From positions 228,204-292,203 of the forward strand of contig NZ_NERY01000003.1 in the NCBI RefSeq assembly GCF_003063375.1: a stretch of 64,000 nt of DNA, in the 5' to 3' direction. Shown here in pieces: positions 16,516-25,319 of this stretch (the stretch's first letter is position 1; every line of letters begins with the position of its first letter). Below the pieces are notes generated by a model, which was not told the origin of the DNA, ran no database searches, and saw only the letters and a list, made by a program, of their open reading frames with translations. Source of the DNA: Limnohabitans sp. MMS-10A-178. Its GTDB lineage: Bacteria; Pseudomonadota; Gammaproteobacteria; Burkholderiales; Burkholderiaceae_C. A program made the position numbers and the translations under genes.

Positions 16516-17757
16516 ATGGCACGTATTCTGGTTGCCGGTGGTTCGCTCGGTGGTTTGTTCGTGGCCAATATGTTGCTGCGTGACGGTCATGATGTTCGAG
16601 TGCTTGAGAAAGTCAAAGGCTCCATGAATGGTCGCGGGGCCGGCATTGTGTCGCACGATGCGCTTGTCAACGCCCTAGAGCTTTTGGACCTCGATGTGCA
16701 ATCGACCCTTGGCGTCTTGGTCCCGGGCCGAGTATTGCTTGATGGTTCTGGCAATGCTTCACAAAAACTGGAAATGCCCCAAGTGCTTACATCTTGGAGT
16801 CGTCTGTATCAAATTTTGCTCGATTCTTTCCCGACTGACCGATACCTTCAAGGTGTGGCTGTCCAACGGGTTGAGCAAGATGAAAGCGAGGTACGTGTTT
16901 TTGCCTTAAAAGAAAATGTTGAGTTGACATTTGAGGCTGATCTGTTGATCGCAAGCGACGGAATTCGCTCGAGCATTCGCCAACAGGTGTTTCCAAATAC
17001 TCAACCCAATTACGCTGGCTATATTGCTTGGCGTGGGGTTTGCGAAGAGTCCTTGCTGTCCGACTTCACCTTGAACTCTTTGTTTGACTACTTTGGTTTT
17101 TGTGTGCCTGCTGATGAGCAAATCATTGGTTATCCGGTTGCTGGCCCCAATAACGATACCCGAAGGGGTCAACGTGCTTACAACTTTGTTTGGTATCGCC
17201 CAATGCCTTATGGCGATCAACTTGGCAATATTCTGACAGACGCCGATGGCAATCATTACCCTCAGGGTATTCCACCTAACAAAGTATCTTGGCGGCAGAT
17301 AGCCAAGGCGCGCGAGGATGCGCGCCATTTGTTATCACCTCAGTTTGCTGAAATTCTAGAGAAAACAGCTCAACCATTTTTGCAGCCCATCTACGATCTG
17401 GCCTCAGACCAAGTTGTTTCGGGCCGCATCGCCATCATGGGAGATGCAGCATTTGTAGCGCGCCCTCACATTGGCATGGGCGTTACCAAAGCAGCAGAGG
17501 ATGCAGCGGCCATCTCGGATTCAATTCGCTTGCATGGTGCCTCTTCGCAGGCACTGCTTGCTTATTCGGATCAACGCTTGCGTGCTGGCCAGTTAGCCAT
17601 TCAGCGGGCTCGTTGGCTTGGTGATTACATCAAGTCGGCCGACTCTTCGAGTCAGGCCATTTCACATCGGCAGCATTTGATGGTGAGCGAAACGGCCATT
17701 GACTTGGGCCGTTATGGACATCTGTCTACCTTCAAAGAAATTCAGCTATCACTTTGA
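16516..17757 (+). CDS. FAD-dependent aromatic monooxygenase, 2,6-dihydroxypyridine 3-hydroxylase-like
   Basis: The 413-residue protein is a single-component flavoprotein hydroxylase. The N-terminal dinucleotide-binding motif is VAGGSLGGLFVANML, followed by GRGAGI near 37 and the FAD-ribityl GD motif IAIMGDAAFVARPHIGMG near 312-329, with the RPH variation seen in 2,6-dihydroxypyridine hydroxylases. Such enzymes insert one oxygen atom into an activated ring using NAD(P)H. Together with the adjacent cytosolic molybdenum hydroxylase this suggests N-heteroaromatic catabolism (inference). Its last nine bases overlap the end of the convergent LysR gene. Confidence 0.8.
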   Translation: MARILVAGGSLGGLFVANMLLRDGHDVRVLEKVKGSMNGRGAGIVSHDALVNALELLDLDVQSTLGVLVPGRVLLDGSGNASQKLEMPQVLTSWSRLYQILLDSFPTDRYLQGVAVQRVEQDESEVRVFALKENVELTFEADLLIASDGIRSSIRQQVFPNTQPNYAGYIAWRGVCEESLLSDFTLNSLFDYFGFCVPADEQIIGYPVAGPNNDTRRGQRAYNFVWYRPMPYGDQLGNILTDADGNHYPQGIPPNKVSWRQIAKAREDARHLLSPQFAEILEKTAQPFLQPIYDLASDQVVSGRIAIMGDAAFVARPHIGMGVTKAAEDAAAISDSIRLHGASSQALLAYSDQRLRAGQLAIQRARWLGDYIKSADSSSQAISHRQHLMVSETAIDLGRYGHLSTFKEIQLSL

Positions 17758-18672
17758 TGGTGAATGCAGACCAGACAAACTGAAAACATCTTCCGCAATG
17801 AGTCGACGGAATTGTTGCTCGACCATTTCCCTTACCAAAACAGCTGACTGATTGTGGTTTTTATCTTTTCGCGAGGCTAGAACAAGCAAGCGGTTGAGCT
17901 GAACGCCAGTGATTTCAGACATGACAACATCCGTGCTGAGGCCAATTTCCTTAAATGCAGAGACTGGCATGATGGTTGCCCATTTTCCCCTCAAGACCAA
18001 CTCACGGATAGAGTCTACCGAATCAATCAGGGCTGTGACCGACAACTTTTTGCCGATGGGAAAAAGTTGCTTCTCTACAAGTTCATAGTGCAATGTGGTC
18101 ATCAGCAAGGGGATTCGTTCAAGTTGCTGTATCGAAACTGTTGCTCGCATCTTCATGCGTGAATGAGATACCAAAGCAAAAGGCTCACCCAGTAGGGGGG
18201 TGAAGTTTAAGCTTCTGTTTGTTTCAGGATTGGTGACCACGGCCATTTCAATCATCCCGCGCTCCAACCAATCAAGCAATGTTGGCGTGAAGGCTTCACG
18301 AGTTTTGAGTTCAAGATTAGGAAGAGTCTCCAGGCATTGCTCAAAGAGACGGGGTAACATGATCCGCGACAGGGTTGGTGGCATTCCCAAGAAAACCGTT
18401 GAGCGTTTGTCTGTTAACTTAAAAGCTAATTTTTCTCGTACTCTTTCCACTTCTTTAATGATCAGATTGGCTGATTCATAGAGGGTGACACCTGCCTGAG
18501 TGAGCCTTACTCCCCGAGGTAGTCGCAACAACAACGAGACCCCCAAATCGGCCTCTAAGTCACGAATTTGGCGTGTCAGCGCTGGTTGGGCAATTGGTAT
18601 AGCTAACGCGGCAGCCGTAAAACTACCAGCGTCGGCGATAGCCACGAAATAGCGGAGTGCTTTGAGGTTCAT
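17749..18672 (-). CDS. LysR family transcriptional regulator
   Basis: The 307-residue protein has the standard LysR winged helix-turn-helix in its first 60 residues (LRYFVAIADAGSFTAAA, then QPALTRQIRDLE) and a two-lobed effector-binding domain of usual length. It is divergently transcribed from the Ldh gene at 18845 and converges with the FAD monooxygenase. The likely target is the 18845-26515 gene set, through the inverted repeat at 18694-18712. Effector unknown. Confidence 0.92.
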   Translation of the reverse strand: MNLKALRYFVAIADAGSFTAAALAIPIAQPALTRQIRDLEADLGVSLLLRLPRGVRLTQAGVTLYESANLIIKEVERVREKLAFKLTDKRSTVFLGMPPTLSRIMLPRLFEQCLETLPNLELKTREAFTPTLLDWLERGMIEMAVVTNPETNRSLNFTPLLGEPFALVSHSRMKMRATVSIQQLERIPLLMTTLHYELVEKQLFPIGKKLSVTALIDSVDSIRELVLRGKWATIMPVSAFKEIGLSTDVVMSEITGVQLNRLLVLASRKDKNHNQSAVLVREMVEQQFRRLIAEDVFSLSGLHSPSK

Positions 18673-18693
18673 AGAGCTTTGAGTTTCAATTAT

Positions 18694-18712
18694 CCATACC
18701 GTAATGATATGG
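18694..18712. promoter_or_regulatory. Candidate LysR binding site between the LysR and Ldh genes
   Basis: CCATA at 18694-18698 and TATGG at 18708-18712 form an interrupted palindrome with a 9-base centre, 22 bases upstream of the LysR start and just upstream of the plus-strand promoter. Position and size fit the recognition site of a divergent LysR regulator. Confidence 0.4.
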
Positions 18713-18730
18713 CATAGGGGGAATTTGGTA

Positions 18731-18760
18731 TTGGATCGAAGGGTTTTCCGTTTCTATAAT
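18731..18760 (+). promoter_or_regulatory. Candidate sigma70 promoter for the Ldh operon
   Basis: A perfect TATAAT at 18755-18760 is preceded by TTGGAT at 18731-18736 with an 18-base spacer. It lies about 85 bases before the ATG at 18845 and immediately downstream of the LysR palindrome, which fits an activated promoter. Confidence 0.5.
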
Positions 18761-18844
18761 AAATTTGAAATGCCTTATCGACACTCGGTTTGACAAGGCA
18801 AAAGACACCCTTCATTCCAATGAATTTTTAAGTTTTTTGACCTT

Positions 18845-19918
18845 ATGGCTACCAACACATCCAATATTTCAGTTTCGTATTCGAACTTGCGAGACTTCAT
18901 TCACTCAGCCATGCTCAGCCAAGGCTTGCCTGATGGCGATGCCTTGAAGGTCGCTAGCCTCATGGCGGAGGCCGATATGCAAGGTTCTGACGGTCATGGT
19001 GTGATCAGACTGCCGCAATACATCAAACGAATTCGTGCTGGCGGTATTAACAAGAATCCAAATATTCGAGTTGTCAATGAAATGCCTGGCTCAGCGGTTG
19101 TTGACGGCGACAATGCCATGGGTCATCTGGTTGTCTCGCATGCCGTCGATTTGGCCATCGAAAAGGCACGTCACTGTGGCGTGGCTTGGGTGAGTACGCG
19201 CATGAGCAATCATGCTGGCCCTGCATCGCTTTATTCGCGCAAAACACTCCAACACGATATGTTGGGTTTGTATTTTGCGGTCGGCAACGCCAACCACTTA
19301 CCTCCGTGGGGTGGCTCTGACATGCTGTTGTCGACCAATCCAATTTCTGCAGCCATTCCTGGCGCGGAAGAACCGCCGGTTGTTCTTGACATGGCCACAA
19401 CTGTGGCTGCATATGGAAAAGTCAAGGCCAAAGCCAAGCGCGGTGAACAGATGCCCGTGGGATGGATGATTGATCGACAAGGCCAACCCTTGACAGATCC
19501 CAATCGAGCAAACGAGGGCTTCTTGTTGCCGATTGGTGATTACAAAGGCTATGGATTGGCCCTCATTGTGGGCATGCTGGCTGGCACCTTAGGCGGCGCA
19601 GCCATGGGTCGAGATGTGGTTGACTTCAATGCCGACCATGTCACGACCACCAACACGGGACAGGCCATTCTCGTGATCAACCTCGCCGCATTTGGTGACC
19701 CTGCTGTGTTCAAACACGCCGTAGACAAACTGGTGCGTGAAATTCGCGAAAGTGAAAGACTGCCCGGGGTTGAGCGCATTTGGTTGCCTGGAGAGCAAAG
19801 CCATGAAAAACGCCAAGCCTACGAGACTCAGGGTATTCCTGTTGCCCCATTTTTAATTGATGAGTTGAATCTTTTGGCTGCAGAGATGAAAATTAAGCCT
19901 ATCGTCACGATGGCGTAG
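18845..19918 (+). CDS. Ldh family (malate/L-lactate/sulfolactate-type) NAD(P)-dependent dehydrogenase
   Basis: The 357-residue protein belongs to the Ldh2/MdhG-type dehydrogenase family, whose fold is unrelated to classical lactate dehydrogenase. Conserved marks are EADMQGSDGHGVIRLP (with the catalytic His in DGHG), SNHAGPASLY, LSTNPIS and the PIGDYKGYGLAL motif. Members oxidise 2-hydroxyacids such as malate, ureidoglycolate or sulfolactate, or reduce cyclic imines. It is the first gene after the LysR-controlled promoter. A close paralogue lies at 31645. Substrate cannot be chosen from sequence. Confidence 0.88.
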   Translation: MATNTSNISVSYSNLRDFIHSAMLSQGLPDGDALKVASLMAEADMQGSDGHGVIRLPQYIKRIRAGGINKNPNIRVVNEMPGSAVVDGDNAMGHLVVSHAVDLAIEKARHCGVAWVSTRMSNHAGPASLYSRKTLQHDMLGLYFAVGNANHLPPWGGSDMLLSTNPISAAIPGAEEPPVVLDMATTVAAYGKVKAKAKRGEQMPVGWMIDRQGQPLTDPNRANEGFLLPIGDYKGYGLALIVGMLAGTLGGAAMGRDVVDFNADHVTTTNTGQAILVINLAAFGDPAVFKHAVDKLVREIRESERLPGVERIWLPGEQSHEKRQAYETQGIPVAPFLIDELNLLAAEMKIKPIVTMA

Positions 19919-19972
19919 ACAAATTCTATTCGCACCTAAAATGAACCTATTACATTTTGAAAGGAAATCACA

Positions 19973-20392
19973 ATGACAACTTCCACAGAATACCGTCCTA
20001 TTGTTTTGAAACCCGACCAACTCAAAAGCCATGACCGTGGTGGTGGTGCCAAAACAATACCGCTCGTTTCTCCAGCCATTGGCGCCTCAACTTTCATCAA
20101 TGGCATTACCGAATTCGGACCCAGCGCAGCCATCGCTTTTCACAGCCACAACTGTGAAGAGAGTGTCATGCTGCTGGAAGGCAATGCAGTGCTAGAGATG
20201 GAAGGTCATGAATCAGTCGTTCTTAAAAAACACGACACAACGTGGCTTCCTGCCAACCTCTCACATCGTTTTCGCAATCTCTCAGACACTGAATCGATGA
20301 AGATCCTTTGGATTTATGCCAATGCGCAGGCCACCCGCAAGCTCACAGAGACTGGTGAGACGCGTTTTGTATACGCTGAGCACAAAAGCTAA
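19973..20392 (+). CDS. Small cupin domain protein
   Basis: The 139-residue protein is a single-domain cupin. Motif 1 is seen in AIAFHSHNCEESVMLLEG with His, His and Glu ligands, and motif 2 in DTTWLPANLSHRFRN with the last His. Such small cupins can be metal-dependent isomerases, lyases or ligand sensors. GAAAGGA lies a few bases upstream of the ATG. It follows the Ldh gene by 54 bases and probably belongs to the same transcript. Confidence 0.75.
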   Translation: MTTSTEYRPIVLKPDQLKSHDRGGGAKTIPLVSPAIGASTFINGITEFGPSAAIAFHSHNCEESVMLLEGNAVLEMEGHESVVLKKHDTTWLPANLSHRFRNLSDTESMKILWIYANAQATRKLTETGETRFVYAEHKS

Positions 20393-20460
20393 GGAGTGTC
20401 TCCAGTTTAGGCTGGGTGTCAGCTTTACTTAAACTCAATCACCCAGTACAAGGAATTGCG

Positions 20461-21186
20461 ATGAATGCTCAACAGGCTTTAGCGCCAACTGGAAAGTTGC
20501 GCGCTGGTATGAATATCGGCAACACCCTTTTTACCCGCCAAAATGAAGCGGGTGAATTGTTTGGCGTGAGTGTCGACCTGATGCAAGAACTGGCCAAGAG
20601 TCTGGATGTTCCACTTGAGTTGCTTGTTTACCAGCAACCGGGTCAGGTGGCTGATGATGCTCTCAATGACAAATGGGACGTTGCTATTTTGGCCATTGAA
20701 AAAACCAGAGCCAAAACTATTATTTTTTCGCCTGGCATGACCGAAATCGAAGCTGGTTATGTTGTCCAACAAAACTCAAGTTTTGAGTTGGCGGATCAAG
20801 TTGATTCAATTGGAATCAAAATTGCAGCACCTGAAAAAGCAGGCTATGAACGTTATTTGATGACCACATTGAAAAATGCGTCAATTGTTCACACTCAAAA
20901 CTTTGCAGGTTCTCTTGAGTTATTTAACCAAAATCAAGTTGATGCAGTGGCAGGGCTGAAGCCGAATCTGATTGAATCAATGCATCTATTGCCCACGGGC
21001 AAGTTGTTGCAGGGCAACTTCATGACTGTCAATCATGGATTTTCAGTTCCACTTGGAAGAGTTGAAGCAGCTGCTTATTTAGAAAAGTTTGTCAAGCAGT
21101 TGATAGAAAAAAGCTTTGTTGACAGCTCTATCAAAAAGCATCAGATCATCGGTTTGACAGCCATCAAACCATTGCACAATCCTTGA
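20461..21186 (+). CDS. Solute-binding-protein family 3-like protein without signal peptide
   Basis: The 241-residue protein is recognisable as an ABC-type amino-acid-binding (SBP_bac_3) domain: KLRAGMNIGNTLFT opens lobe 1, GVSVDLMQELAKSLDVPLEL follows, then KWDVAILAIEKTRAKTIIFSP. Residues before the domain are polar and no secretion signal is visible from the ATG at 20461 or from the in-frame GTG at 20416. AAGGA seven bases before 20461 supports that start. No ABC permease or ATPase is nearby. A cytosolic ligand-binding or enzymatic role is possible; export by another route cannot be excluded. Confidence 0.7.
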   Translation: MNAQQALAPTGKLRAGMNIGNTLFTRQNEAGELFGVSVDLMQELAKSLDVPLELLVYQQPGQVADDALNDKWDVAILAIEKTRAKTIIFSPGMTEIEAGYVVQQNSSFELADQVDSIGIKIAAPEKAGYERYLMTTLKNASIVHTQNFAGSLELFNQNQVDAVAGLKPNLIESMHLLPTGKLLQGNFMTVNHGFSVPLGRVEAAAYLEKFVKQLIEKSFVDSSIKKHQIIGLTAIKPLHNP

Positions 21187-21260
21187 GCATCATTGGCTCT
21201 GCTGCTTAAGCGTTAACTCCACACTCAAGCATAACAATATTCCAAAAAGGTATTTCGCGC

Positions 21261-22046
21261 ATGAGTCAAATTTCATACGGTCTGGGGGGTAAGGTTTGCC
21301 TCATCACGGGAGGAGCGCAAGGCATTGGTGAAGCGTGTGTGCGTCTCTTTGTAGAAGATGGTGCGCGTGTTGTCTTTGTGGATATTCACAAGGCAAAGGG
21401 TGAAGCCCTTCAAGCACAGTTGCAGCAACAAGGACACGACGTTTTGTTTATGGCCTGTGACATTGGCAGCAAAGCTGAAGTCGAATCTCTGTTGAGCAAA
21501 GTGATAGAAAGGCTGGGCCAAATCGACGTCTTGATCAGCAATGCAGGCATCTTCAAAGCAGCTCCTTTTTTGGAAGTGACAGAAGCCGATTTTGATGAGG
21601 TTTTGAGGGTTAATTTAAAGGGTGCATTTTTAATTGGCCAAGCAGTTGCGCGCGTCATGAAGACGCAAGGCGGAGGCGCCATTGTTCACATGAGCTCAGT
21701 CAACGGCGTATTGGCCATCCCTGAAATTGCTTCTTACAACGTTAGCAAGGGTGGCCTCAACCAGCTCACCAGGGCAATGGCCTTGGCATTGGTCGACGAC
21801 GGTATTCGGGTTAACGCGGTAGCACCCGGTACCATTGCCACTGAATTGGCCAACAAGGCGGTTTTGACAAGTGAAGAAGCTCGCCAAAAAATTCTTGGCC
21901 GAACACCCATGAAGCGATTGGGCAATCCTGCTGAAGTGGCCCATGTGGTGGCATTTTTAGCCTCTGACGCAGCCAGTTACATCACCGGCGAGGTGATTAC
22001 TGTCGATGGCGGAAGGATGGCCCTGAACTACACCGTCAAGGTCTGA
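21261..22046 (+). CDS. Short-chain dehydrogenase/reductase (SDR) family oxidoreductase
   Basis: This 261-residue cytosolic enzyme has the classical SDR features: cofactor motif TGGAQGIG near 17-24, an acidic residue in VVFVDIHK that favours NAD over NADP, NAG in LISNAGIF, the catalytic Ser in MSSVNG and Tyr/Lys in SYNVSKGG (YxxxK). The C-terminal ITGEVITVDGG closes the substrate pocket. It is FabG-like in length. Location between the solute-binding-like gene and the IorAB genes suggests oxidation of an alcohol intermediate. Confidence 0.88.
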   Translation: MSQISYGLGGKVCLITGGAQGIGEACVRLFVEDGARVVFVDIHKAKGEALQAQLQQQGHDVLFMACDIGSKAEVESLLSKVIERLGQIDVLISNAGIFKAAPFLEVTEADFDEVLRVNLKGAFLIGQAVARVMKTQGGGAIVHMSSVNGVLAIPEIASYNVSKGGLNQLTRAMALALVDDGIRVNAVAPGTIATELANKAVLTSEEARQKILGRTPMKRLGNPAEVAHVVAFLASDAASYITGEVITVDGGRMALNYTVKV

Positions 22047-22171
22047 TCGGCACCGTGTCCTTAATAGCTTAGACAACCCCGCAATTCTCAGGGACATCCG
22101 TGTTTATTTCTTGAGCTTTTTTTAAAAAGAGCTTCAAATGCTTTCTACATTAAATTTTGGAGCCCCGCCCT

Positions 22172-22630
22172 ATGAAGCTGTCTGTCAACGGAAAGAGTCA
22201 TACGCTCGATGTAGAACCCGAAATGCCCTTGTTGTGGGCTTTGCGTGACGAACTCAACATCAAAGGGCCAAAGTTTGGTTGTGGCGTTGCACTGTGTGGG
22301 TCTTGCACGGTGCTTTTGAACGGGGAGCCTGTTCGGTCTTGCTCTTACCCAGTCTCAGTTGCTGCTGGCCAAAAGGTGGTCACCATTGAAGGCTTGGCAG
22401 ACAAAGGTAAAATGCATGCCGTACAACAAGCTTGGATTGAGCACCAAGTACCTCAGTGTGGCTATTGCCAAGGGGGTCAAATTTTGGCTGCTGTGGCCTT
22501 GCTCAAGAAAAAGCCCAAACCCACCGATCAAGACATCGATGCTGCCATGACCAACATCTGCCGTTGTGGCACTTATGCCCGCGTTCGAGCCGCCATTCAT
22601 TCCGTGGCCAAGAAGGGAGGCCGCGCATGA
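22172..22630 (+). CDS. [2Fe-2S] subunit of an exported molybdenum hydroxylase, IorA-like
   Basis: The 152-residue protein has the two [2Fe-2S] binding sets of the family: Cys37, Cys42, Cys45 and Cys57 in the ferredoxin domain, and Cys96, Cys99, Cys130 and Cys132 in the helical domain (CGYCQ, ICRC). ATG 22172 is preferred over the in-frame TTG at 22157 because GGAGC precedes it at proper distance. Its stop overlaps the start of the large subunit as ATGA. It has no signal of its own, so it presumably travels through the Tat system with its partner. Confidence 0.88.
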   Translation: MKLSVNGKSHTLDVEPEMPLLWALRDELNIKGPKFGCGVALCGSCTVLLNGEPVRSCSYPVSVAAGQKVVTIEGLADKGKMHAVQQAWIEHQVPQCGYCQGGQILAAVALLKKKPKPTDQDIDAAMTNICRCGTYARVRAAIHSVAKKGGRA

Positions 22631-24813
22631 CTACGCATTCCAACTCTGGTCATTCAGTGGCAGACCATTCGGGCATGGACCGGCGACACTTTCTAAAGGT
22701 TTCTGGCACTGCCAGTGCTGGCATGTCTTTGGGCTTTTTCTTGCCTGAGCGTGCTCACGCAGCAGATACACCACAACTCAATGTGTGGATAGAAATTGAA
22801 CCCAACAACACCATCGTGATTCGCTATGCGCGAGCAGAAATGGGGCAGGGCAGCATGACTTCTGCACCCATGATGATTGCGGAAGAACTGGAAGCCGATT
22901 GGAAAAAAGTTCGCGTTGAATATGCAACAGCGCATGAAAACTTGCGCACCAAACGCGCCTATGGCGACATGGCATCGGTGGGCAGTCGCACCATTCGCCA
23001 CTCACAAGAGTACTTGCGCAAAGCAGGTGCTACAGCCAGAGAGATGCTGATTGCTTCAGCTGCCCAAAAATGGAACGTACCGGCAAGCGAGTGCAAGTCC
23101 TCTTTAAGTAGGGTTACTCATGCCCCTAGCAAACGCTCTTTGACTTATGGTCAATTGGCAGCTGATGCAGCCAAGTTGGATGCGCCTAAAAATGTTCAGT
23201 TGAAAGATCCCAAAAATTGGACTCTTATTGGTAAGTCAATTCCGCGCGTCGACATCCCAGAGATTGTGCTTGGTCAGCGCAGTTATGGCATTGATACGCA
23301 GCTGCCTGGCATGTTGCATGCGGCAGTGGCTGCTTGCCCCGTGTTCAATGGCAAAGTTAAATCTTTCGATGCCTCTAAGGTGGAAAATCGCCGCGGCATT
23401 GTCAAGGTTTTAAACATGGGCGAATTTGTGGCGGTGGTTGCTGACAACTGGTGGCGCGCCAAAGAGGCCTTGCGTGAAGTTGCTGTCGATTGGGATGTGG
23501 GCGAGCACGGTACCCTCACTAGCGCGGCCATCATGGCTCACTTCAAGGCTGGCATGGAGCAAAGTGAATTGGCTGTGGCGCGCAATGATGGCAATACACC
23601 AGACGCACTTTCTAAATCGGCCAAAGTGGTAGAGGCTGAATACTTCACGCCTTACTTGGCGCATGCCACCATGGAGCCTATGGTGTGCACAGCATGGTTG
23701 CAGGGTGACAAACTTGAAGTTTGGTCTTCCACTCAAAATCCAGAGGCCACATTGGCCGTCAGCGCAGCCACTGCGGGTGTACCGCAAGCCAATGTGAAAG
23801 TTCACCCTGTGCAATTGGGCGGTGGTTTGGGTCGAAAAAGTCCCCAAGACTTTACACGCCAAGCTGTCATGATTGCCAAGGCCATGGCTGGAAAGCCTGT
23901 CAAAATGTTGTGGTCGCGTGAAGAAGAAATTCAACATGGACTGTATCGGCCAGCCAGTTTGATGCGTTTCAAAGGTGGCCTGAATGCCAATGGCAAAGTG
24001 GAGGCCTTGCACATTCGTGTTAGCGCACCCTCTATTTTGGCCACCCTTTTGAAGTTGCCTTTGCCTCGCGGTGTTGATGGTCAGGCAGTGGCAAGTTTCA
24101 GCGATCATCCCTACGATATACCCAACACCTTGGTCGATTATGCCCAGCGCAATACCAATGTGCCCGTCGGTTTTTGGCGTACGGTTGGGCATTCACAAAA
24201 TCCATTTGGCCGTGAATGCTTCATTGACGAATTGGCAATAGCGGCAGGCAAAGATCCTGTGGCTTTCCGTTTGGACATGTTGCCTAACACCGAAAAATCG
24301 AAGCGCGACAGAAGTATTTTGGAAGCCGTAACCAAAGCTGCAGCTTGGGGCAGCCAATTGCCCAATGGCGTGTTTCGCGGTGTGGCTGAAACAGAGGGCT
24401 ATGGCAGTTGGACAGCGTGTGTGTGCGAAGTTTCTGTGAACGCCAAAAACGAAGTCAAGATTCACCGTGTGGTGATTGGCATTGACCCTGGCTATGCGGT
24501 CAACCCAGACAACATCGTGGCTCAATTTCAGGGCAGTGTGGTGCATGGTTTGACGGCTATTTTTTGGGGCGAAAACACCATCAAAGAAGGCCGTGTTGAG
24601 CAATCCAATTTCCACGACTACCGCATGATGCGTTTGAACGAGATGCCCAAAGTAGAAGTGGTCATTGCACCTACCGGTGGATTCTGGGGTGGCGTTGGCG
24701 AGCCTGCGCAAGCGCCCTTGGCACCCGCACTCGTCAACGCCATTTCTGCAGCCATGGGCAAGCGCATTCGTTCATTGCCCCTCAAGAACCACGGATTGAC
24801 CCTGAAGGTTTAA
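22627..24813 (+). CDS. Molybdopterin-binding subunit with Tat signal, IorB-like
   Basis: The 728-residue protein begins with a twin-arginine signal, RRHFLK at 19-24 followed by a hydrophobic stretch and a likely cleavage site near AHAA (about 45), so the enzyme is periplasmic. Molybdenum-cofactor motifs include [19 protein letters not shown] and the C-terminal [15 protein letters not shown], which contains the catalytic Glu. Its length fits isoquinoline 1-oxidoreductase beta subunits. These usually hand electrons to a c-type cytochrome, but none is encoded here; a SoxYZ-like pair follows directly, its first gene overlapping by one base. Confidence 0.88.
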   Translation: MTTHSNSGHSVADHSGMDRRHFLKVSGTASAGMSLGFFLPERAHAADTPQLNVWIEIEPNNTIVIRYARAEMGQGSMTSAPMMIAEELEADWKKVRVEYATAHENLRTKRAYGDMASVGSRTIRHSQEYLRKAGATAREMLIASAAQKWNVPASECKSSLSRVTHAPSKRSLTYGQLAADAAKLDAPKNVQLKDPKNWTLIGKSIPRVDIPEIVLGQRSYGIDTQLPGMLHAAVAACPVFNGKVKSFDASKVENRRGIVKVLNMGEFVAVVADNWWRAKEALREVAVDWDVGEHGTLTSAAIMAHFKAGMEQSELAVARNDGNTPDALSKSAKVVEAEYFTPYLAHATMEPMVCTAWLQGDKLEVWSSTQNPEATLAVSAATAGVPQANVKVHPVQLGGGLGRKSPQDFTRQAVMIAKAMAGKPVKMLWSREEEIQHGLYRPASLMRFKGGLNANGKVEALHIRVSAPSILATLLKLPLPRGVDGQAVASFSDHPYDIPNTLVDYAQRNTNVPVGFWRTVGHSQNPFGRECFIDELAIAAGKDPVAFRLDMLPNTEKSKRDRSILEAVTKAAAWGSQLPNGVFRGVAETEGYGSWTACVCEVSVNAKNEVKIHRVVIGIDPGYAVNPDNIVAQFQGSVVHGLTAIFWGENTIKEGRVEQSNFHDYRMMRLNEMPKVEVVIAPTGGFWGGVGEPAQAPLAPALVNAISAAMGKRIRSLPLKNHGLTLKV

Positions 24814-25319
24814 TGAACTGCAAGCATGAAGCCATGAAGCTTGAAAGTCGGGTTAGACGCAAGGGACTTCGTAGCCTCTTGCTGGCAGGGTTTTCTATGC
24901 CTTGGTTATTCAGTGGAGTTGCACTCGCGCAACGGATGAACTCAGGCCGTTTGCTTTCATTGAATGAAATGGTGCAGCCCATTGTCAAAGGTGCCATTCT
25001 TCTCAACAAAGATTTGCAGATTGAAGCGCCACTGTTGGCCGACAATGGTTCTTTGGTGCCCATTCAAATTCAAGTTCAAAGCCCCATGTCTGAGCAAGAT
25101 CATGTGACACAGATTTATTTGTTGTCACAGCGAAATCCGGTTACTCAAATGGCTGTTTTTCAATTGGGTCCATGGAATGGTCGTGCGGAGGTCAGTACGC
25201 GTGTGCGATTGGCTGGTACGCAAGAAGTGATTGCCTTGGCCCGCTTGTCGAATGGTGAATTCAGATACAAGCAGATGGAAATCATTGTGACTGAATCAGC
25301 TTGCGTGGATGCATCATGA
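24813..25319 (+). CDS. Diverged SoxY-like sulfur-carrier protein
   Basis: The 168-residue protein has a Tat-like signal (basic RVRRKGLR, then a hydrophobic core, cleavage near ALAQ at 40) and a SoxY-type immunoglobulin-like domain: NGSLVPIQIQVQSPM, AEVSTRVRLAGTQEV and FRYKQMEIIVT. In canonical SoxY the last strand VTV is followed by GGCGG with the sulfur-carrying Cys. Here the strand IIVT leads to ESACVDAS, so Cys164 is kept at the equivalent position but the flexible glycines are lost. The start overlaps the IorB stop as TAATG. SoxZ follows with an ATGA overlap. Confidence 0.75.
   Translation: MNCKHEAMKLESRVRRKGLRSLLLAGFSMPWLFSGVALAQRMNSGRLLSLNEMVQPIVKGAILLNKDLQIEAPLLADNGSLVPIQIQVQSPMSEQDHVTQIYLLSQRNPVTQMAVFQLGPWNGRAEVSTRVRLAGTQEVIALARLSNGEFRYKQMEIIVTESACVDAS

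Noticed and set aside
22081..22140. Possible hairpin with GAGCTTTTT and AAAAAGAGCTTC before the IorA gene
   Set aside because: Arms pair imperfectly and the structure is AT-driven; neither a convincing terminator nor a riboswitch.
22456..22626. Upstream extension of the IorB frame
   Set aside because: It would cover the 2Fe-2S gene in another frame; the Tat signal and ATGA overlap fix the start at 22627.
23410..24192. Long open minus-strand frame inside the IorB gene
   Set aside because: It is the reverse complement of a clear enzyme gene, has no recognisable domain and no ribosome-binding site.
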